Shown here one piece after another: positions 1 through 13,970 of a stretch of 64,000 nucleotides of DNA. The DNA is from Nipponacmea schrenckii (lineage: Eukaryota; Mollusca; Gastropoda; Lottiidae). The first letter of the stretch is position 1; each line of letters opens with the position of its first letter. Below the pieces are notes generated by a model. That model ran no database searches and was not told the DNA's origin. It saw only the letters and a list, made by a program, of their open reading frames with translations. The DNA lies in contig CM060201.1 in assembly GCA_030562195.1 (NCBI GenBank), positions 31,044,067 through 31,108,066 of the forward strand. Reading direction: 5' to 3'. The position numbers and the translations under genes were made by a program.

Positions 1-3000
1 TGACATTGTAATTTATTATATGTCTTTGTGGATGCGATGATAAAAAAAAGGTCTAAATAGGATTAGTGAGTTATTTAGAGCTAAGAGGATAATATAAAGC
101 GTTAACGAGACAACATTATACTCTATAATCGGATTATATAAGAATATTCTTATAAAATCATATAATTGATCTGGTTAATTTTCAATAATATCTCAATTAA
201 CTTGGAAGTACATCTGAGGATTTTTTTTAACGTGTGTTGATTCCTACTTGGCATATAGAATCCAAATCTGAACCTGGTTCAACTGAACATTAAGTATGTG
301 ATGTAATTTAACTCCTTACTTTTCTGCAAACTAATTGGGATAAGGAGACGTACAGCACCATGTTTTTTTAATTTCCTCGAGATTAATTTAAATATTAGTT
401 AAATATCTATCTATTCTCTTGTATATTGTGTAAGAAAGTCCAAAACTTATAAGGTTCTTGTATATTACGAGAATTTATAGTTTTCCCATTTATATCATAT
501 ACGTATTCCTCGTAAATACAGTAAGTCTAAGCATAAAAGATACACTTCTGCCCCTAATATTGAAGGCAGCACCAAGGCATAACCAATCCCTCCCTTCCCC
601 ATATAATGAGTGTTTTTTACTATTACAAAATATATTTTACTTTAAAGTACATATCAGCTATGTCAGATAGGATGATAGAATTCTGTCATCGAGAATTATT
701 TTTACCTGTAGGCCAGCCTACGGATAGTCATTCTTGATTTAGAAACGACAAAACTATCCAAAGGAAACACCCACTGAGTATTAATATAGATTACATCAGA
801 TAAATAAACCTTACGGATATGTACAATTCAATCAGTTTGTACTACTGGGATTTGTTTCATCTGTGTACGACGAAGTCCTTAAGTATTCAATTGCATGAAG
901 TTGATATTGAGTGAGTTTGAGGTTTCCGAATTTTCACTGAAGTTATTTGCCCTTACATTTGACATGGACTCAGCTGATAAATTCCAAATTTCATGTTTCT
1001 ATTGCAGATTTTTTTTCTAAAACATTTCTCTGACTTGCAGTTATAGGTATTATTATACAACTCCATATATTATAAATAAATATATTATATATAAATAATT
1101 CCTATATAATGAAATTATAAACTACTTATGTGTATCACAGAATATTTAATACATTTTGTGTGTGTGTGGAATTGTATAATTTGGTTTATATATGTGCTCT
1201 GAAAGTGCGAATAAGGTTATTATTATATAATTCCATATACATGTATTTCTTTAGTCAGATTACATATTATTATCAGAAAGCTTTATGACCCTAAATTGAT
1301 GCGTCATTACTTCTTTCGGCCTAGTAATAGCCAAATTGAATTGGCTACAATACTTGATTATAGGTATGCTTGTATTTTATAACAAAATTGATGACAGCAA
1401 TCTACCAATCCCCAGTTTTCACCATAGAAAGATTCTATATGCAACGTTTGTTGAAGGTAAACATCATTTCCGCACGAATCAGCAGTAAATCATACTTAAT
1501 GGTTTTATATGAATTTGAAATATTATGTAAATAAATATTTAAATGTATGATACCGATATAATGAAATTAATCAATAAGTTGAGAAAACCGGAATTTCCGA
1601 CAAGCCGTGACACACTTTTATCATCCGGATCAAAATACTGTACCGGTATATCTATTACTTTAATATTGGTTTTGTGTCATCTCTTTATTTGATCTTGCCC
1701 TTTTAATATCAAAAGTTTTCTATTTCATACCATGAGAGAACAGTTGTTTTGTTTTACCCGGTCAATGGACAATGCACTTTTGCGTTTAAACGAGCATTTT
1801 CTTTTATCACATGGAACATTGTCTTATCCATGTTTAATTTATATCATATCAGGGATCTAAAATGACGAGTTGTCATCTAGGAGTGTAACAAGAAGTTAAT
1901 TTTTCACATGGATCTAATCGAACTTTTGTTACATTTTCATCCATGTGAATAATATTTTGGTTACATATCAAATCAACTCATTAGTCATTTCTGTTCACTT
2001 TGAAGAAATATGGCATTAAAACTCTGTTCACACGATCAAGAAATCGTATTTCTTACTACAATGAAAACTGGCTCGAGGATGAACCGATTTTGGTTCTTGT
2101 GAACGCATCCATGATTTCCTCTAATTGCCAGTGAATTGTTTTTTATGACGTAGTTTTCAACCACCTGGTGGCAAATTACTCGACGATATCGAGGATAACT
2201 CAGTAGTGTCGACAGGCATCTACAAATTCCACATTTTGTCCATAAGCCAAACAATGCCCTTTGGTCGAAAACTTTGTTTCAAGATACTTCAAGGTCGGTT
2301 TCCCGTCATCGAAATTGAAATGAGCAAGTCTCCGATCGTTGAATATCCTGCACTTCCAGCTGCTCACTGGTGTATGAAATAAATCAATGGGATTTGACCT
2401 TATGTAAATATAAATCTGAAATGTGGACGTGAATTCATCATATATGTCTGAAACTAATTTCCTTGAGTGATGAAATGTGTTTCGTCTAAAAGCATTTGAG
2501 AGGAATGAACTCAATTGGAAAGTTGTTGGTAAACAAAGGTATCTTATACTTGACTATACAAACGAAGATTGCTCTCGCTGTAGTGAAATTAAAAATTACA
2601 GTTTGTTATAAAGTTTCATTGACAAATTTAGGGATTCAAGGGTTTCTCGAAAACCCAAAAAATCGAGAAGACTTGAAGATATTCTTCTGAATTATGTAAT
2701 GAAATGAAATGAATGGAGTTTTACGTCCTACTCTTCTGTAAGTTTTAGGCACCAGCGTGTTTCATTTTAGTAGTGATATACAAGAATTTTTCCGTTCCAT
2801 CAACGAATTTTACGATATAAAAAGTAATAAAATAAATAAAACCCTTTGAAAAATATTTAGAAAAATCATGGTACGTGTACAATATGTAAAATAAAAAACA
2901 CTGTTCTATCTATAAAAACATAGTAAAAATCTGACAACAGACGATATAAAGACGTCCACTTTTTTATACACTATTTATAATGAGAGAATAAGAGGAACTT

Positions 3001-4362
3001 ACCTAAGCATCACAACATTACGACAAAATAAACAGAACAGTATCCATAATATCGCTTAAAGTTATTGTGGCTACCTTACGAAATGAGATAACGACTGAAA
3101 ACGCTATGATAGTCTCATCAGCCAGATCACTAATATAGATTACATTGAATACTAAACACACTCTTCTAAAGTCTTATCATAATATTGCTGTCGACTCTGT
3201 TTCGCTATCAATAATGGAAACACGTCTGTCCTGGATTCATCACGACTCGACTACTACTCTATCACACCCACATATACTGAACTCGGCTAATTCCTGTTTC
3301 TGACCAGCGTTAGGAATGAACATTTTGCGTGACGTTTGATGTTACGATTTTACTTAATATTGACTATTGCTTCCTAATATACCTCCAATAACCATTCCTT
3401 GCAAATTATTAGATATCTATGGTGCAATCTGTATCTTTAGCGTAGGTGAGGCTAGTCAAGAGCTCGTTTTAATGGAAATTATTGAGTGGAATGTCACTTA
3501 CCTTATCTGTATCCTGGTATTAATTATTTAAATCTTTGTAAAAGCTTGACGTAAGGAAATAATGTACGGATTTAAGCATATTGAAATGCTAACTTTCATA
3601 CTGCCCCTTTGAATTTTAATGGATATAAGAAAAAAAATTGTAGGGAGACGCTTTAAAAAAATAACTGTGTTTATAAAGAACTAAATCCCTTTGTTTTTGG
3701 AATGGAAAAAGTGAAATAAGTCAAAGGGTGAATAAATGTTTATAGGACTTTGTTTAGCCTGACTGGTTTCGTGTACTATTTACTTTAATAAATCATAAAC
3801 TAAGCGGCCTGGTCACTGTGCTGGTATCACCAACTCTTACAAATACACAAAATTATCAGCTTCATAAATTAGTCTTAGAATTAAATCACTTTTCTAAAAC
3901 ACGTATAACAATTCAGTGATCTTTGATGCTTTATTTGAAAGGGAAATTGGCTGATAAATATAAAATTAACTCTTGCTTCCAGCTAAAACTGACGTCAAAG
4001 ACTTAAGTTGCTGGTATTCTTAACAATTGTGTTTCTCCATGATTTAATGATTTAAGTAATTTATTAATTTTATTTTTCCCTTTCCCACAGGTATATCACC
4101 ACCAACAATTCTATTTTGGCCTATCTTGAACCATTTTGAAAATCTAAATTACTACTGTCGGGGGATGAGTAAACATCCTTAAAGCTGGTCTTGAGCATGG
4201 ACAAATCCTACCTCCCCCTCCATAGAAAATAAGAACATAAAATGGAGTAGGGTTGGGTAGCCCGCTCGCAGCACATGCACTGACGCTTTGGCAATTCTTT
4301 TTTCTTTTTTTTTTCTTTTTTCTTTTTTTTTTTTTATATGTATGTTTTGATGTCTGATCGTC
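1..4362. other. Intergenic, no gene seen
   Basis: AT-rich sequence with only short, unconvincing open frames. I see no splice-bounded coding segment, tRNA or other RNA gene. A SINE tail fragment near 2.7 kb is listed separately. The stretch 4290-4340 is a C/T-rich low-complexity run leading into the repeat that follows. Confidence 0.5.
2690..2770 (-). repeat. SINE 3' tail fragment
   Basis: Contains the inverted form of a tail motif (AGTAGGACGTAAAACTCCAT followed by TCATTTCAT) that recurs at about 10.5, 39.4, 50.6 and 63.2 kb. At the last two sites it ends a tRNA-headed SINE, so this is read as a truncated minus-strand copy. Confidence 0.5.
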
Positions 4363-4870
4363 TCATGCAGATGTACTTGTCTATCCCTTGGTTTTTGTGG
4401 TCATGTACTTGATCGCAGAATGATGAATCTGTCCATTTTATACACATGTACTTGTGTATTTTAAAACTAATTGTACATTGAAATGATATATGGTTTTTGC
4501 TGTCATGTACTTGATCACCGGAAGATAAATCTGTCCATTATTTACACATGTAATTGTGTATTTGAAAATAAATTGTACGTTGAAATAATACGTGATTTTT
4601 TGCGGTCGTGTGCATGGCCGCGGGAACTATATATTACATCCATTTTATAAACAAATTGTAGGTTGAAAATCTGTCCATTCATGCACATGTACTTGTGTAT
4701 TTTTAAACAAATTGTACGTGGAGTATTGTATATTTATTTGTGGTCATGTACTTGATCGCCGGAACATAGATCTGTCCATTTGATACACATGTACTTGTGT
4801 ATTTTTTGTATTTCAGACGAATTGTATATTGACATATTATGTATTTTCGATTTTATTTTCTTTTTTTTTT

Positions 4871-4910
<40 letters not shown>

Positions 4911-5010
4911 CCAATGTATTGCCCCATGGGCTGAATGTGAGACAGGACCATGTCCTTGTGTATTGGGCCTAATTCTGACCCATGTAAAATAAAGAGTTTA
5001 TTATTATTAT
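4363..5010 (+). repeat. Retroelement 3' end with internal ~110-bp repeats, copy 1
   Basis: About four to five diverged units of roughly 110 bp share the phrases 'gtcatgtacttgatcgc', 'atctgtccatt' and 'acacatgtacttgtgtat'. A long T-run (4861-4910) follows, then a unique 3' segment with 'ccaatgtattgcccca' and 'gtaaaataaagagttta', ending in an ATT microsatellite. The same last unit, T-run, 3' segment and ATT tail recur at 33690-33956, so this is a dispersed element. An ATT-type tail after an AATAAA-like signal suits the 3' end of a non-LTR retrotransposon or a dependent SINE. That class is inferred, since no reverse transcriptase sequence is attached. Confidence 0.65.
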
Positions 5011-5346
5011 AGAGTTGATACATGTAGTAATAACTTGTTGAGTTCAATTGTACGGTACTGTTTGTTGTCGAGGAATCTTCAGATCTGGTCAGTATTAAAG
5101 TGTAACACCAACTTTAAACTACAGCTTTCATGCTATTGTTTGTAGATAGATGATGGACAACATTATAATTGAAGCAATTATAAAGTATCGAACGATACAT
5201 AAGAATAACCCTGGTTTTGAGTACAAATACCACGAAGTTAATATACTAATAATTTGGAGTGGTCGACAAGTGTTAATATTGTCTCGATAACTAATTGTAA
5301 CGTCTTGTTGAGTAGGTATTATTCATATTTATTTACCACTTTAAAT

Positions 5347-5529
5347 ATGTTTTCGAAGATATTTAAATTTAAAGGTTGTTTTCCATTTCGCCAAGGAAAG
5401 ACGTTTTCGGAACTAATTGATGTAATTGCTGACGCTGACACGATCGACTTGGACTATTTTAATTTTCATTCAGACGTTACACGATCAAATTCAAAACTTC
5501 TTTACGATCCTTTGGACCTTGCCTTATGA
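5347..5529 (+). CDS. Small ORF, 60 codons, uncertain
   Basis: An ATG-initiated 60-codon frame beginning MFSKIFKFKG and ending in LYDPLDLAL. The middle is acidic (ELIDVIADADTIDLDYF). The composition looks protein-like, but there is no recognised domain, signal peptide or nearby exon. It could be a single small exon, a gene remnant or chance. Confidence 0.15.
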   Translation: MFSKIFKFKGCFPFRQGKTFSELIDVIADADTIDLDYFNFHSDVTRSNSKLLYDPLDLAL

Positions 5530-8500
5530 ATTTGACAACATTGGTGGAAACGTGTTTACGATTATAACGACGACTCCTTCACCTTGAAATCGTTGTCAAA
5601 TTAAGCTAACAGGGCGGTTATGCGCACATAACATACACAATTTCCAAATTTATCGAAACAGATGTGACAATTCTTCTTAGTTTCTCCAACTTATTTTCAG
5701 ATATTTCTTATATAACATGGAGGAATTGAGATATTTTAGATATTTCGGAATCAAGTTTTCTTTTTGAACTTATTCATTTTGAAATGCTAATTGGCACTCC
5801 TATCAAGTAACGTTTGTTCTACAGTCAGTTATTCATTTGTTGATACCTAATGTAAATAGTCCAACTGTTGCTATCTGCAATTAGTATTTTGTTTTTCCTC
5901 AAAACATTAGAAAATAATACAGGTTTTTAAACAGAGTATTTGAGTGGTTTTAATCAAAGCCAATATTTACAAAGAAACATATAATTGTTTAGCAGACTGT
6001 TTAATGTTTGCCATTATTTATCTTTTAGATAAAATTAGATTTAAAGAGTTGAAACATGGTGAAATAGTGTACATTCTTAATAGATTTTTAATGAAATGTA
6101 TGATTGAAAGCCATTGGTAGCGAACGCATACAAATTATATCCTACTTCATGTGGTTCATCACGGTTTACACCAAGGTTTGACTGATAAAACATTTTCTTG
6201 TGTTACAGACTATTTTCACATTTAAGTTAGTAAAAGAACGAAAAGGAAAAGATTTTTAAGTTATTTTTTAGACCATGAAGGTTACAGTAAATGAAAAGTT
6301 AAGTTTATAAGTTTAAAATGATCAATATCATTTTAAATGGGAATCGACGGAAGATGTTGCATTTTTACTTCTTCCAAGGTCTACAGCAGCCCTGTAGTAG
6401 ACTAAATGTCATTTTATCTGATATATTTTAATATAGGATATGAATAAAATTATTTGTAATCTATCCCTCTCGTGTCCTATATAAGGCATTTAATTTGAGA
6501 TCGATGAATAATCTTAGAGTAAAGGAAAAATCACAGATAATTAAAACTACGAACTGTGATACCACTAATTTCCGGAACACTTGATTTGTTAGCCTATCTG
6601 TTGTTCACGTTTGATGGTACTGGTATAAGTGAATAGTTACTAAGAGTTGTACAGTATCGTTGAGATCATTTGTTAATCACCCCTTAAAACAAAATATGCC
6701 TTGTATGCCTCCAAGGGTATGTCACCGTTCAGGCGTTTTGGGAAATTTTTAGCGTCATTATGATATTGGCTGGTAGACTTATACTTAACTCTTAATTTTA
6801 CGCCAAGAAGGTCCAATACATTCAGTCCATGGGTATATCGCATCAGATGAACATTCTAAATGGAGATTAAGTTAATGATAAGGACCGATAAAGAGGGCTT
6901 TCCATCGAAAGATAGTCCACTGCCAGAGGGATCGGCCACGTGGAAGGGCATTAAGCTTTGTGTCCAACCCAAGCTCCTTCAGAAGACTTACACGTCCAGA
7001 TAATAACCTGGTAGGAGGCCCTCACAAACGTTTAACGCAAGGTTGGCATGTTCCACCAGGATAAAGACTGAAGTGGGCGGGTATTAAAACATTAGGAAGG
7101 TATTCGGTAGGCAGGTACACAGGTGCAAAGATATCTGATAATAAGACTGGACAGTCTTGCAGACAACTTCACACGGGTATTAAAGGATAATTGCCTTCTT
7201 CAATCAAACGGTTTTCATTATATTAATAACTCATCGCTTCTCGACAGCTGGAAGGAAGCGTCTTCCACTTATTCACCTCAACTTACTTCAGTGTGGTTGC
7301 ACATATTCTAGATACGGAACTTAATGGATCGGCTGTAATTTTCAAGACTTGTTTAGAATGTAAAAATGGGATTTTCATTCAGGCTTAGACAAAAGAACAT
7401 AAATCTTAATGAATTTAAGTTGGGTTCCTTCGAGGTGACATTTATGAACTTAGCTTATGATTTGATGTTATTGTCATTCCCACTATTAAGATGCAAGATG
7501 ATATCTGTGTTGAGGAATGTGGTTGTTTTTTCCATGTTATGTACCTGAACAAGCTTATGAAATTTTGTACAAGGACAAAGTCGTACATATTAAATCATTA
7601 ACATCTTTAAATTTTCGGGGAGGTTCGGTTTGAATCGCAAATTTTTTTAAGATGCTTATTACGACGAGAAATTAGTCTGTTGGTGAAGATGATTTGATTC
7701 TCCCAAAAACCTAACATAAGAAAGTTACAACTAAACGATAATATATACTTAAGTTTGAAGCATTCACTAAAGATGAATTGAATTGCACTTAGAAAATCGA
7801 CAGTTTCTAAAACCACGTGAATCTCACTTTAATGTTCATAGGAATATGATTGAATATGTGGAGAGTGCTCAATCATGCGAAAGGTGAATTGAAACTATCA
7901 CAGAATTTTAATTTCTATTTTATTCTTTTTCCAGTTGTCAAAATGTTACTGTCGAATTCATTTTAAAGAAATTGATTTGATGGATAAGAAAATATGTTGT
8001 TGAAATGCAGACCGAATTTTCAATCATAAAAGGATGAGTTACTGGACGAAGATACATTCAACTGAACTGACACTGCACAAAGTCTCTAAGTCACAGAATT
8101 CTGATACATGTATTACTATTTTTGATTGCCATTTATTCGTCGGGGTTACTACTTCAAAACTTTCAAAATACCCAAATTAATGAGATCCGCAAACGAAAGT
8201 TAAAAACCAAAATAAAGGTGTGGCACTAGATTGATAGCAATAAATGAAGTATTTTGGAAGTTCATATAGCATGATGAAAAGTGGTATCAGGTGAGGTATA
8301 CTGTTAGTCAGTAATCATCAAATAATAGGCCTACTATGATATAAATATTTTCTAGGTCACGTGTCAGTAGCTACTCAACAAATCCGAGCCACACTGTCTC
8401 CACTATTATCTTTCCAATTTCCGGAAGCTTTATTTCCAATGAGTCTTGTTTTTTCTCAGGATTTAACTTACGGAAATTTCTCTTGGTATCCCTTTTATCA

Positions 8501-9639
8501 AGAGAGGATATTGCCATCGTCTCAGTGTTCTCCAACAGACTTAGTTCTTATATCTGGTAAACATTGTCTTTGAGATGGAAATTAGAATTCGCATTTAAAA
8601 GAGAGTTATTTTATTGTTAATTGGGATAGACGACACTGATCATCCGGGCTCAGACTTGTATATTACTAAGTCTAAAGATCTCCGGTATAGATCCGACTTT
8701 GTAAATTTAAAGCCTTTCTTCATTAAGGTTGTAAAATTAAGTTTGTGATATCCTGGACAATGGAAATTCAAATCTGTATTAGAGAGCAGATTTCACTTAT
8801 CAGTGATATAATTTGATCAGTTTTATGTAAAATTTTAGACAAAATCTATTTTTTTAATTTTAATTTTCAACTGTATACCATTTGTCTTCGATTGTCTGTG
8901 GTCTGTAGAATTACGAGATTTAGTGAATTCTCAGTGGAAATAGAATGCCCCCACACTCCAAAGAAATAACTAGTGAAAATTCATGTTTACAAATAAACAA
9001 AACCTTGTTAATTGTTAACATTTCCATCAACCAAAAGACAATTTAAAGCTTTCAGTTGAATTTATTTGTTGATATTTCAATTCATACAAAAATGGTTGCC
9101 AGATTTCAATTCAGAAAATAGTGCAGTCAGAGAGAAGGACGGTAAAAGATAAATCATTTACCAATGTAATAATAAAATTCCATTTATTGAACACTGCATA
9201 GCAATGCTAATCGTCAGTAGCACAGTATGTCTAAAAATTTCACTTCGATTGAAAACATTTTCTATTTTGGAATGAAAAAAAAAACGGGTCAAGTAGAGAA
9301 AGAATGCGAATGCTGTCATAGACGCAACAGAATTAGAATTTAATTAACTTTTCGCTGAAACAGCATTGTTAGATAAAGTCTTTACTTCAAAGGTTCTTGG
9401 TGAAAGTAGTTTCTCTTGGCCATCTTTACGCTTCATTACAATTTTGTCTAGAGCAGTCCGTTTCCTCTCAACACAAAGCCAAGGTTTTTCAATGATTAAG
9501 GAAGGATCAAAGAGTGTACAAATTGATATTAAAAACAACTTACATTTATAAAGTGACAGAAAGATTGATATGATAAGGAATAATATGTAACATGTTGTTT
9601 ACACCAATCCTTTATGGCTTATGTAACCAAAGTTCAGTT
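5530..9639. other. Intergenic, no gene seen
   Basis: No supported coding region. The block at 6720-7100 is a little richer in G and C and could be the remnant of an inserted element, but no frame stays open. Short frames at 7123-7311, 7366-7548, 8361-8573 and 9344-9551 have no recognisable family features. Confidence 0.4.
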
Positions 9640-10375
9640 TTTGTAAAAAAAACGTGGTTTATTGTAACTGAGTAAGAAAAATTCGAGAACAGTTTATTTA
9701 AAAATAACTTGGTTTGTTGTAACTGAGTAAGGATAATTCTAGAACAGTATTTGTAAAAATAACTTGTTGTTGTAACTGAGTAAGGATAATTATCGAGAAC
9801 AGTTTATTTAAAAATAACTTGGTTTGTTGTAACTGAGTAAGGATAATTCTAGAACAGTATATTGTAAAAATAACTTAGTTTATTGTAACTGAGTAAGGAC
9901 ATTTCGAGAACAGGTTATGTAAAAATAACTTGGTTTGTTGTAACTGAGTAAGGATAATTCGAGAACAGGTTATGTAAAAATAACTTGGTTGTTGTAACTG
10001 AGTAAGGATAATTCGAGAACAGGTTATGTAAAAATAACTTGGTTTATTGTAACTGAGTAAGGATAATTCGAGAACAGTATTTTGTAAAAATAACTTGGTT
10101 GTTGTAACTGAGTAAGGATAATTCGAGAACAGGTTATGTAAAAATAACTTGGTTGTTGTAACGGAGTAAGGATAATTCGAGAACACGTTATGAAAAAAAA
10201 AATTACTTGGTTGTTGTAACTGAGTAAGGATAATTCTAGAACAGGTTATGTAAAAATAATTTGATTGTTGTAACTGAGTAAGGATAATTCGAGAACAGGT
10301 TATGTACAAATAACTTGGTTTGTTGTAACTGAGTAAGGATAATTCGGGAACAGTTTATGTAAATATAACTAGAAA
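9640..10375 (+). repeat. Minisatellite, ~55-bp unit, about 13 copies
   Basis: The phrase 'gtaactgagtaagga' recurs about every 52-58 bp (13 occurrences). Each is followed by 'taattcgagaacag', an A-rich spacer and 'taacttggttt'. Units differ by small indels and point changes. Minus-strand open frames here simply translate the array. Confidence 0.9.
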
Positions 10376-10479
10376 CTATTTTTAAAAATTTTATAAAATT
10401 ATTTATCGGTTTAGTAGGATTACACATCTAGGTAAATAACCTCATGCAATATTGAAAACCTAAAAAGCATTTTATTCCG

Positions 10480-10540
10480 TCTTCCCATAAGATACAGGGG
10501 AGTAGGACGTAAAAACTCATTTCATTTCGACCATTTTATT
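10480..10540 (+). repeat. SINE 3' tail fragment
   Basis: Plus-strand copy of the shared tail motif ('agtaggacgtaaaaactcat', then 'ttcatttcg'). It directly follows unique sequence, so only the 3' end of the SINE seems to be present. Confidence 0.45.
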
Positions 10541-13500
10541 GCATGACGCACCGATATTGGACAGCATTTAATTCTCGAATGAAGATTGAAAAAAAATTAT
10601 CAAAAGAAGCATCACGAAATGGAAATTGGCAAAGAAATGCCATTGATAAATCTTTGTACATCAATGTACATTACATCTTTACCGAACGTCTACACACATA
10701 AATTCACAATCTTAAATTTACGCTCGATAAGAACGAGATGCTTAATGATGTCTACACTCGTTGAGAGTATAACTAAACATATCGAAAATCACGTAACATT
10801 TTTTATCTTCTTGATATATTTAATGATTTTTGACCATTTTTACCAGACATATTACCATTTTTATATCATTTCAACTTAAAATATTCTCTCCCAAATTTAC
10901 TGTAATTGATTTTTTTCGTGGAGATTTATGGTGATGGGTTCAGGCTGTTTCCAATACTAACCACCCATCATATTTTGAAGTCATAAACACCGTGTAAAAT
11001 CAAGTCGAAATTTCAACATCCTAATAGGTGTATAAAGGATTCACAGACTACATCATAGTTACAACACATTAAGTTGCCGGTAATAACCAACCCTTGTGAT
11101 ATTTGTGATAGCTGAAATAATAAGTCTGGTTGAATTGCATGGATTTTGATCGAACCTGGCAACGTTACGCAGGGAAATCAGCCAAATATTTATCTGCGTG
11201 AGCTTCCCTCCACTAAAATGATCACATGATTACAAGGTATGTTTTCTGAAAACAAAAAAAACGGGTAAATGGAGCAGGTTTGACATTCAAGAACACACAG
11301 ACGCTTTTTAACGTAATCTATTGTCTCATATGTGAAATCATGAGCAAGTTTGAAATTTGTAGAGGTTTTGCCAGAAAAAAATATTACTTCGCATTTCACA
11401 CGTGGGAAATGAATGAGAGATTCAATTCTTAGAATTAATCTTTGAATTTAAAATATAACAAAATCTAAATGCATTTAGATAAATTGTACGATTTTGAACT
11501 GCTTCCCTCGACACTGATAGAGCACAGATTCGTTTGTTAAAGTATCTTTTAACTCTTTTCTTTCCGCTTGAAAGGGCTAAATACACGTCTCATGTGTATC
11601 TTAATACATCTTTGATATCAGATAACACTGTTCTAGAATGTATTAGATGAGTTTTATTCTCGATAGTCTTTGCAAGAACTCGCATTTTTATGCAGTATAT
11701 AAAACTGTACCTATAAAGCTGTGCCAGAAGAGAGCGTTAGCGATTTAGATTTTTGATAGTCGGGGAATCTTCACAGTTTGAATCATACTGTAGCTCGTTT
11801 CTTTTTTGTCCCTTTCACCAACAATGCTGAGTCTAATTTACATGTGCCACAAGAGAAATGAGAAATAAATAAATATTGAGGACTCAGTCCAGCAAAACAT
11901 TTTATGCAAATGATTGTATACGAATTTAGTCTGTGCTATATTCTTTAGAAATCGACTTTCTTTCCTCTATGGTGGTTTTACGTGCCCATTTTTGAAAAAT
12001 ATTTGGTTTTAATTTTGTGATTTAACATGGAAACAGATGGCAAATGAATTGGTGTTGAAAGTCATGGTAGAAAATGAAACAAAACCTAGTCAATATCTGT
12101 ATAGGCCAACAATATTGTCTAACTATATATATACATGTATATAAAATACACACTCTTTACGGGTAGAAAATGAATCCTTAATTGGATACAGTTGTCAAAT
12201 AAGAATTCACACAAAGGATATCTTTCTCAAACACAACCTGTTGCCTCTGCGAATTATCTTGAAGAGTGAACAGACATGTCAATTAGGAAATTCTACTATG
12301 TATCCATTATCGGATTAGTTCATGATATTCCATGGGATATGAAATGTTCTGATATATTAATATGCTTACGCTGATAATGAATCAAATAAACCAAGGTTAT
12401 ACAGAAGATCTATATAATATGTGCTAAGTTCTTGTACTCCATCAGCTATCCATGCTGTATAAGAGAGAAAGGTTGTTGGAAATCCCGGATATATTTCAGA
12501 AGTTGTATCAGGCACAAATCGAGATACTTCAGACATTTCAGTCTGCTTTTGTTCGTGCATTTGTTGTGGCGCTTCTCTGTGTAAGTGCATGCGTTCGGTG
12601 GTTGTGGTCGGTGTGGCCACAGACTGCTATATAAAAGCACGTAGTCAATAGAGGAAGAGACAAGTATTCCACATAAATCATTAAAGTGCATTAAGGGTGC
12701 ATTTCGGTTATTAATATATCTATCATTCAATGCAGGAAAACGTATCTTTATTTGTATAGTGAGGATTCAATTCAGGCGTCGCATCTACAGAGAAATTGCT
12801 GTAGAAAACTGAATATTATTAATGATGACTTAAACTTATATGCCCTTTATTTATAGCCACATATTAATGTGTATTTGATTTATCTAATTCTGATTCTCAG
12901 TTTTTTATTCTGGGGTTGTCTGTTGATGCGTAAGACTGATTTATAGCTTTTAAACTCTACATAAGGAATGAAATGTCTACTGGCCAGGAATAATAATGTG
13001 GTCACTGTTGAACTTACGCCGTATATTACCATTTCTTGTTTATCTGTATAGGTTATCGAACAGACCGTTCCTTATTTTTATGACCGTGCTAAAGGTCACT
13101 GTTCTGTAAACCAAGATGCCAGATTAAGTTATCTACTCGCGACAGTTAACTTACTGTTTGTTGCTGGTATAAAAAAAAATGCTTATATTCTTGTCAGAAA
13201 AGGACACCAGGCAAACTTTTTGTTTGTACTCAATTCGTGCATATTGGTGTAGCCTACTCAAAATTGGTCGTGATAGAAACGACATACTTAACAGTTTCAA
13301 TTTGTTATTTAGCAGATTTATTTTATTTTGACTTTAGATTACAATTACTTCTAAGGGAACAATTGGACTAATCACTTCCATAGTACACGTATTTTTTAAC
13401 ACAAAATGAAAAAGTTCTTTGATATTATTGACTTGTAGCCATTTACAGATAACGATGTTCTCAATGACAGGGTAATTAAGTAATTTGCAAGAATCGTTAA

Positions 13501-13869
13501 ATTGGGTGTAGAGTCATTTCTCGCTTTTTGGTTAGTAATACGTGGAGCCTTTAATGATATAATTTACTGAACACTTTTCTCTTTTAAATTGACCTGATCA
13601 TTCCAGCTCGTTGATCGTCTGGTAAAGTTCGAGCTTTAATCATTCAGGCGATTGGTAAGCATTGATCAACAAAAGAATTATGGCGTTAATTTTACATGGA
13701 AATCGAAGTGCAAATCACTTAACCCTGGATAGAGTTCATAGTAATAAATATTCGGTTTGGTGAAGTTGAAATATTATTATGGCCACTTTAACCGAATAGA
13801 ATAGTAAGTTATTACTTCTCCAGGTTTGGAGTACTTAATACTTAAAAGAATAGTAAAGAGTTTTTTTCA
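10541..13869. other. Intergenic, no gene seen
   Basis: No defensible gene. A minus-strand frame at 12366-12620 (84 codons) has plausible composition but no recognised motif, and a competing frame lies on the other strand. Confidence 0.4.
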
Positions 13870-13970
13870 TTTTTGTATAGTGTATCGGGTATACTGATAT
13901 CACCCATTTGCCCCATTCCAACTTTCAATCAGACATCTGTGGTTCTTGTAATTCCACTCGAACTAAAACA
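13870..13970 (+). mobile_element. Small TIR element fragment (family M)
   Basis: Diverged copy of the left half of the element at 36287-36478: 'atttgccccattcc', 'actttcaatcagaca', 'tgtggttcttgtaattccact'. The matching right end is not visible. Confidence 0.4.

Noticed and set aside
4780..5047. Phe-rich and Lys-rich frames
   Set aside because: They translate the long T-run and the element 3' end.
9875..10427. Long minus-strand frames with repeated CSRIILTQLQQ peptides
   Set aside because: They are translations of the 55-bp minisatellite. Phase changes follow unit indels, and there is no gene context.
12366..12620. Minus-strand 84-codon frame as a gene
   Set aside because: Plausible composition but no domain, no exon partners, and an equally open frame on the other strand.
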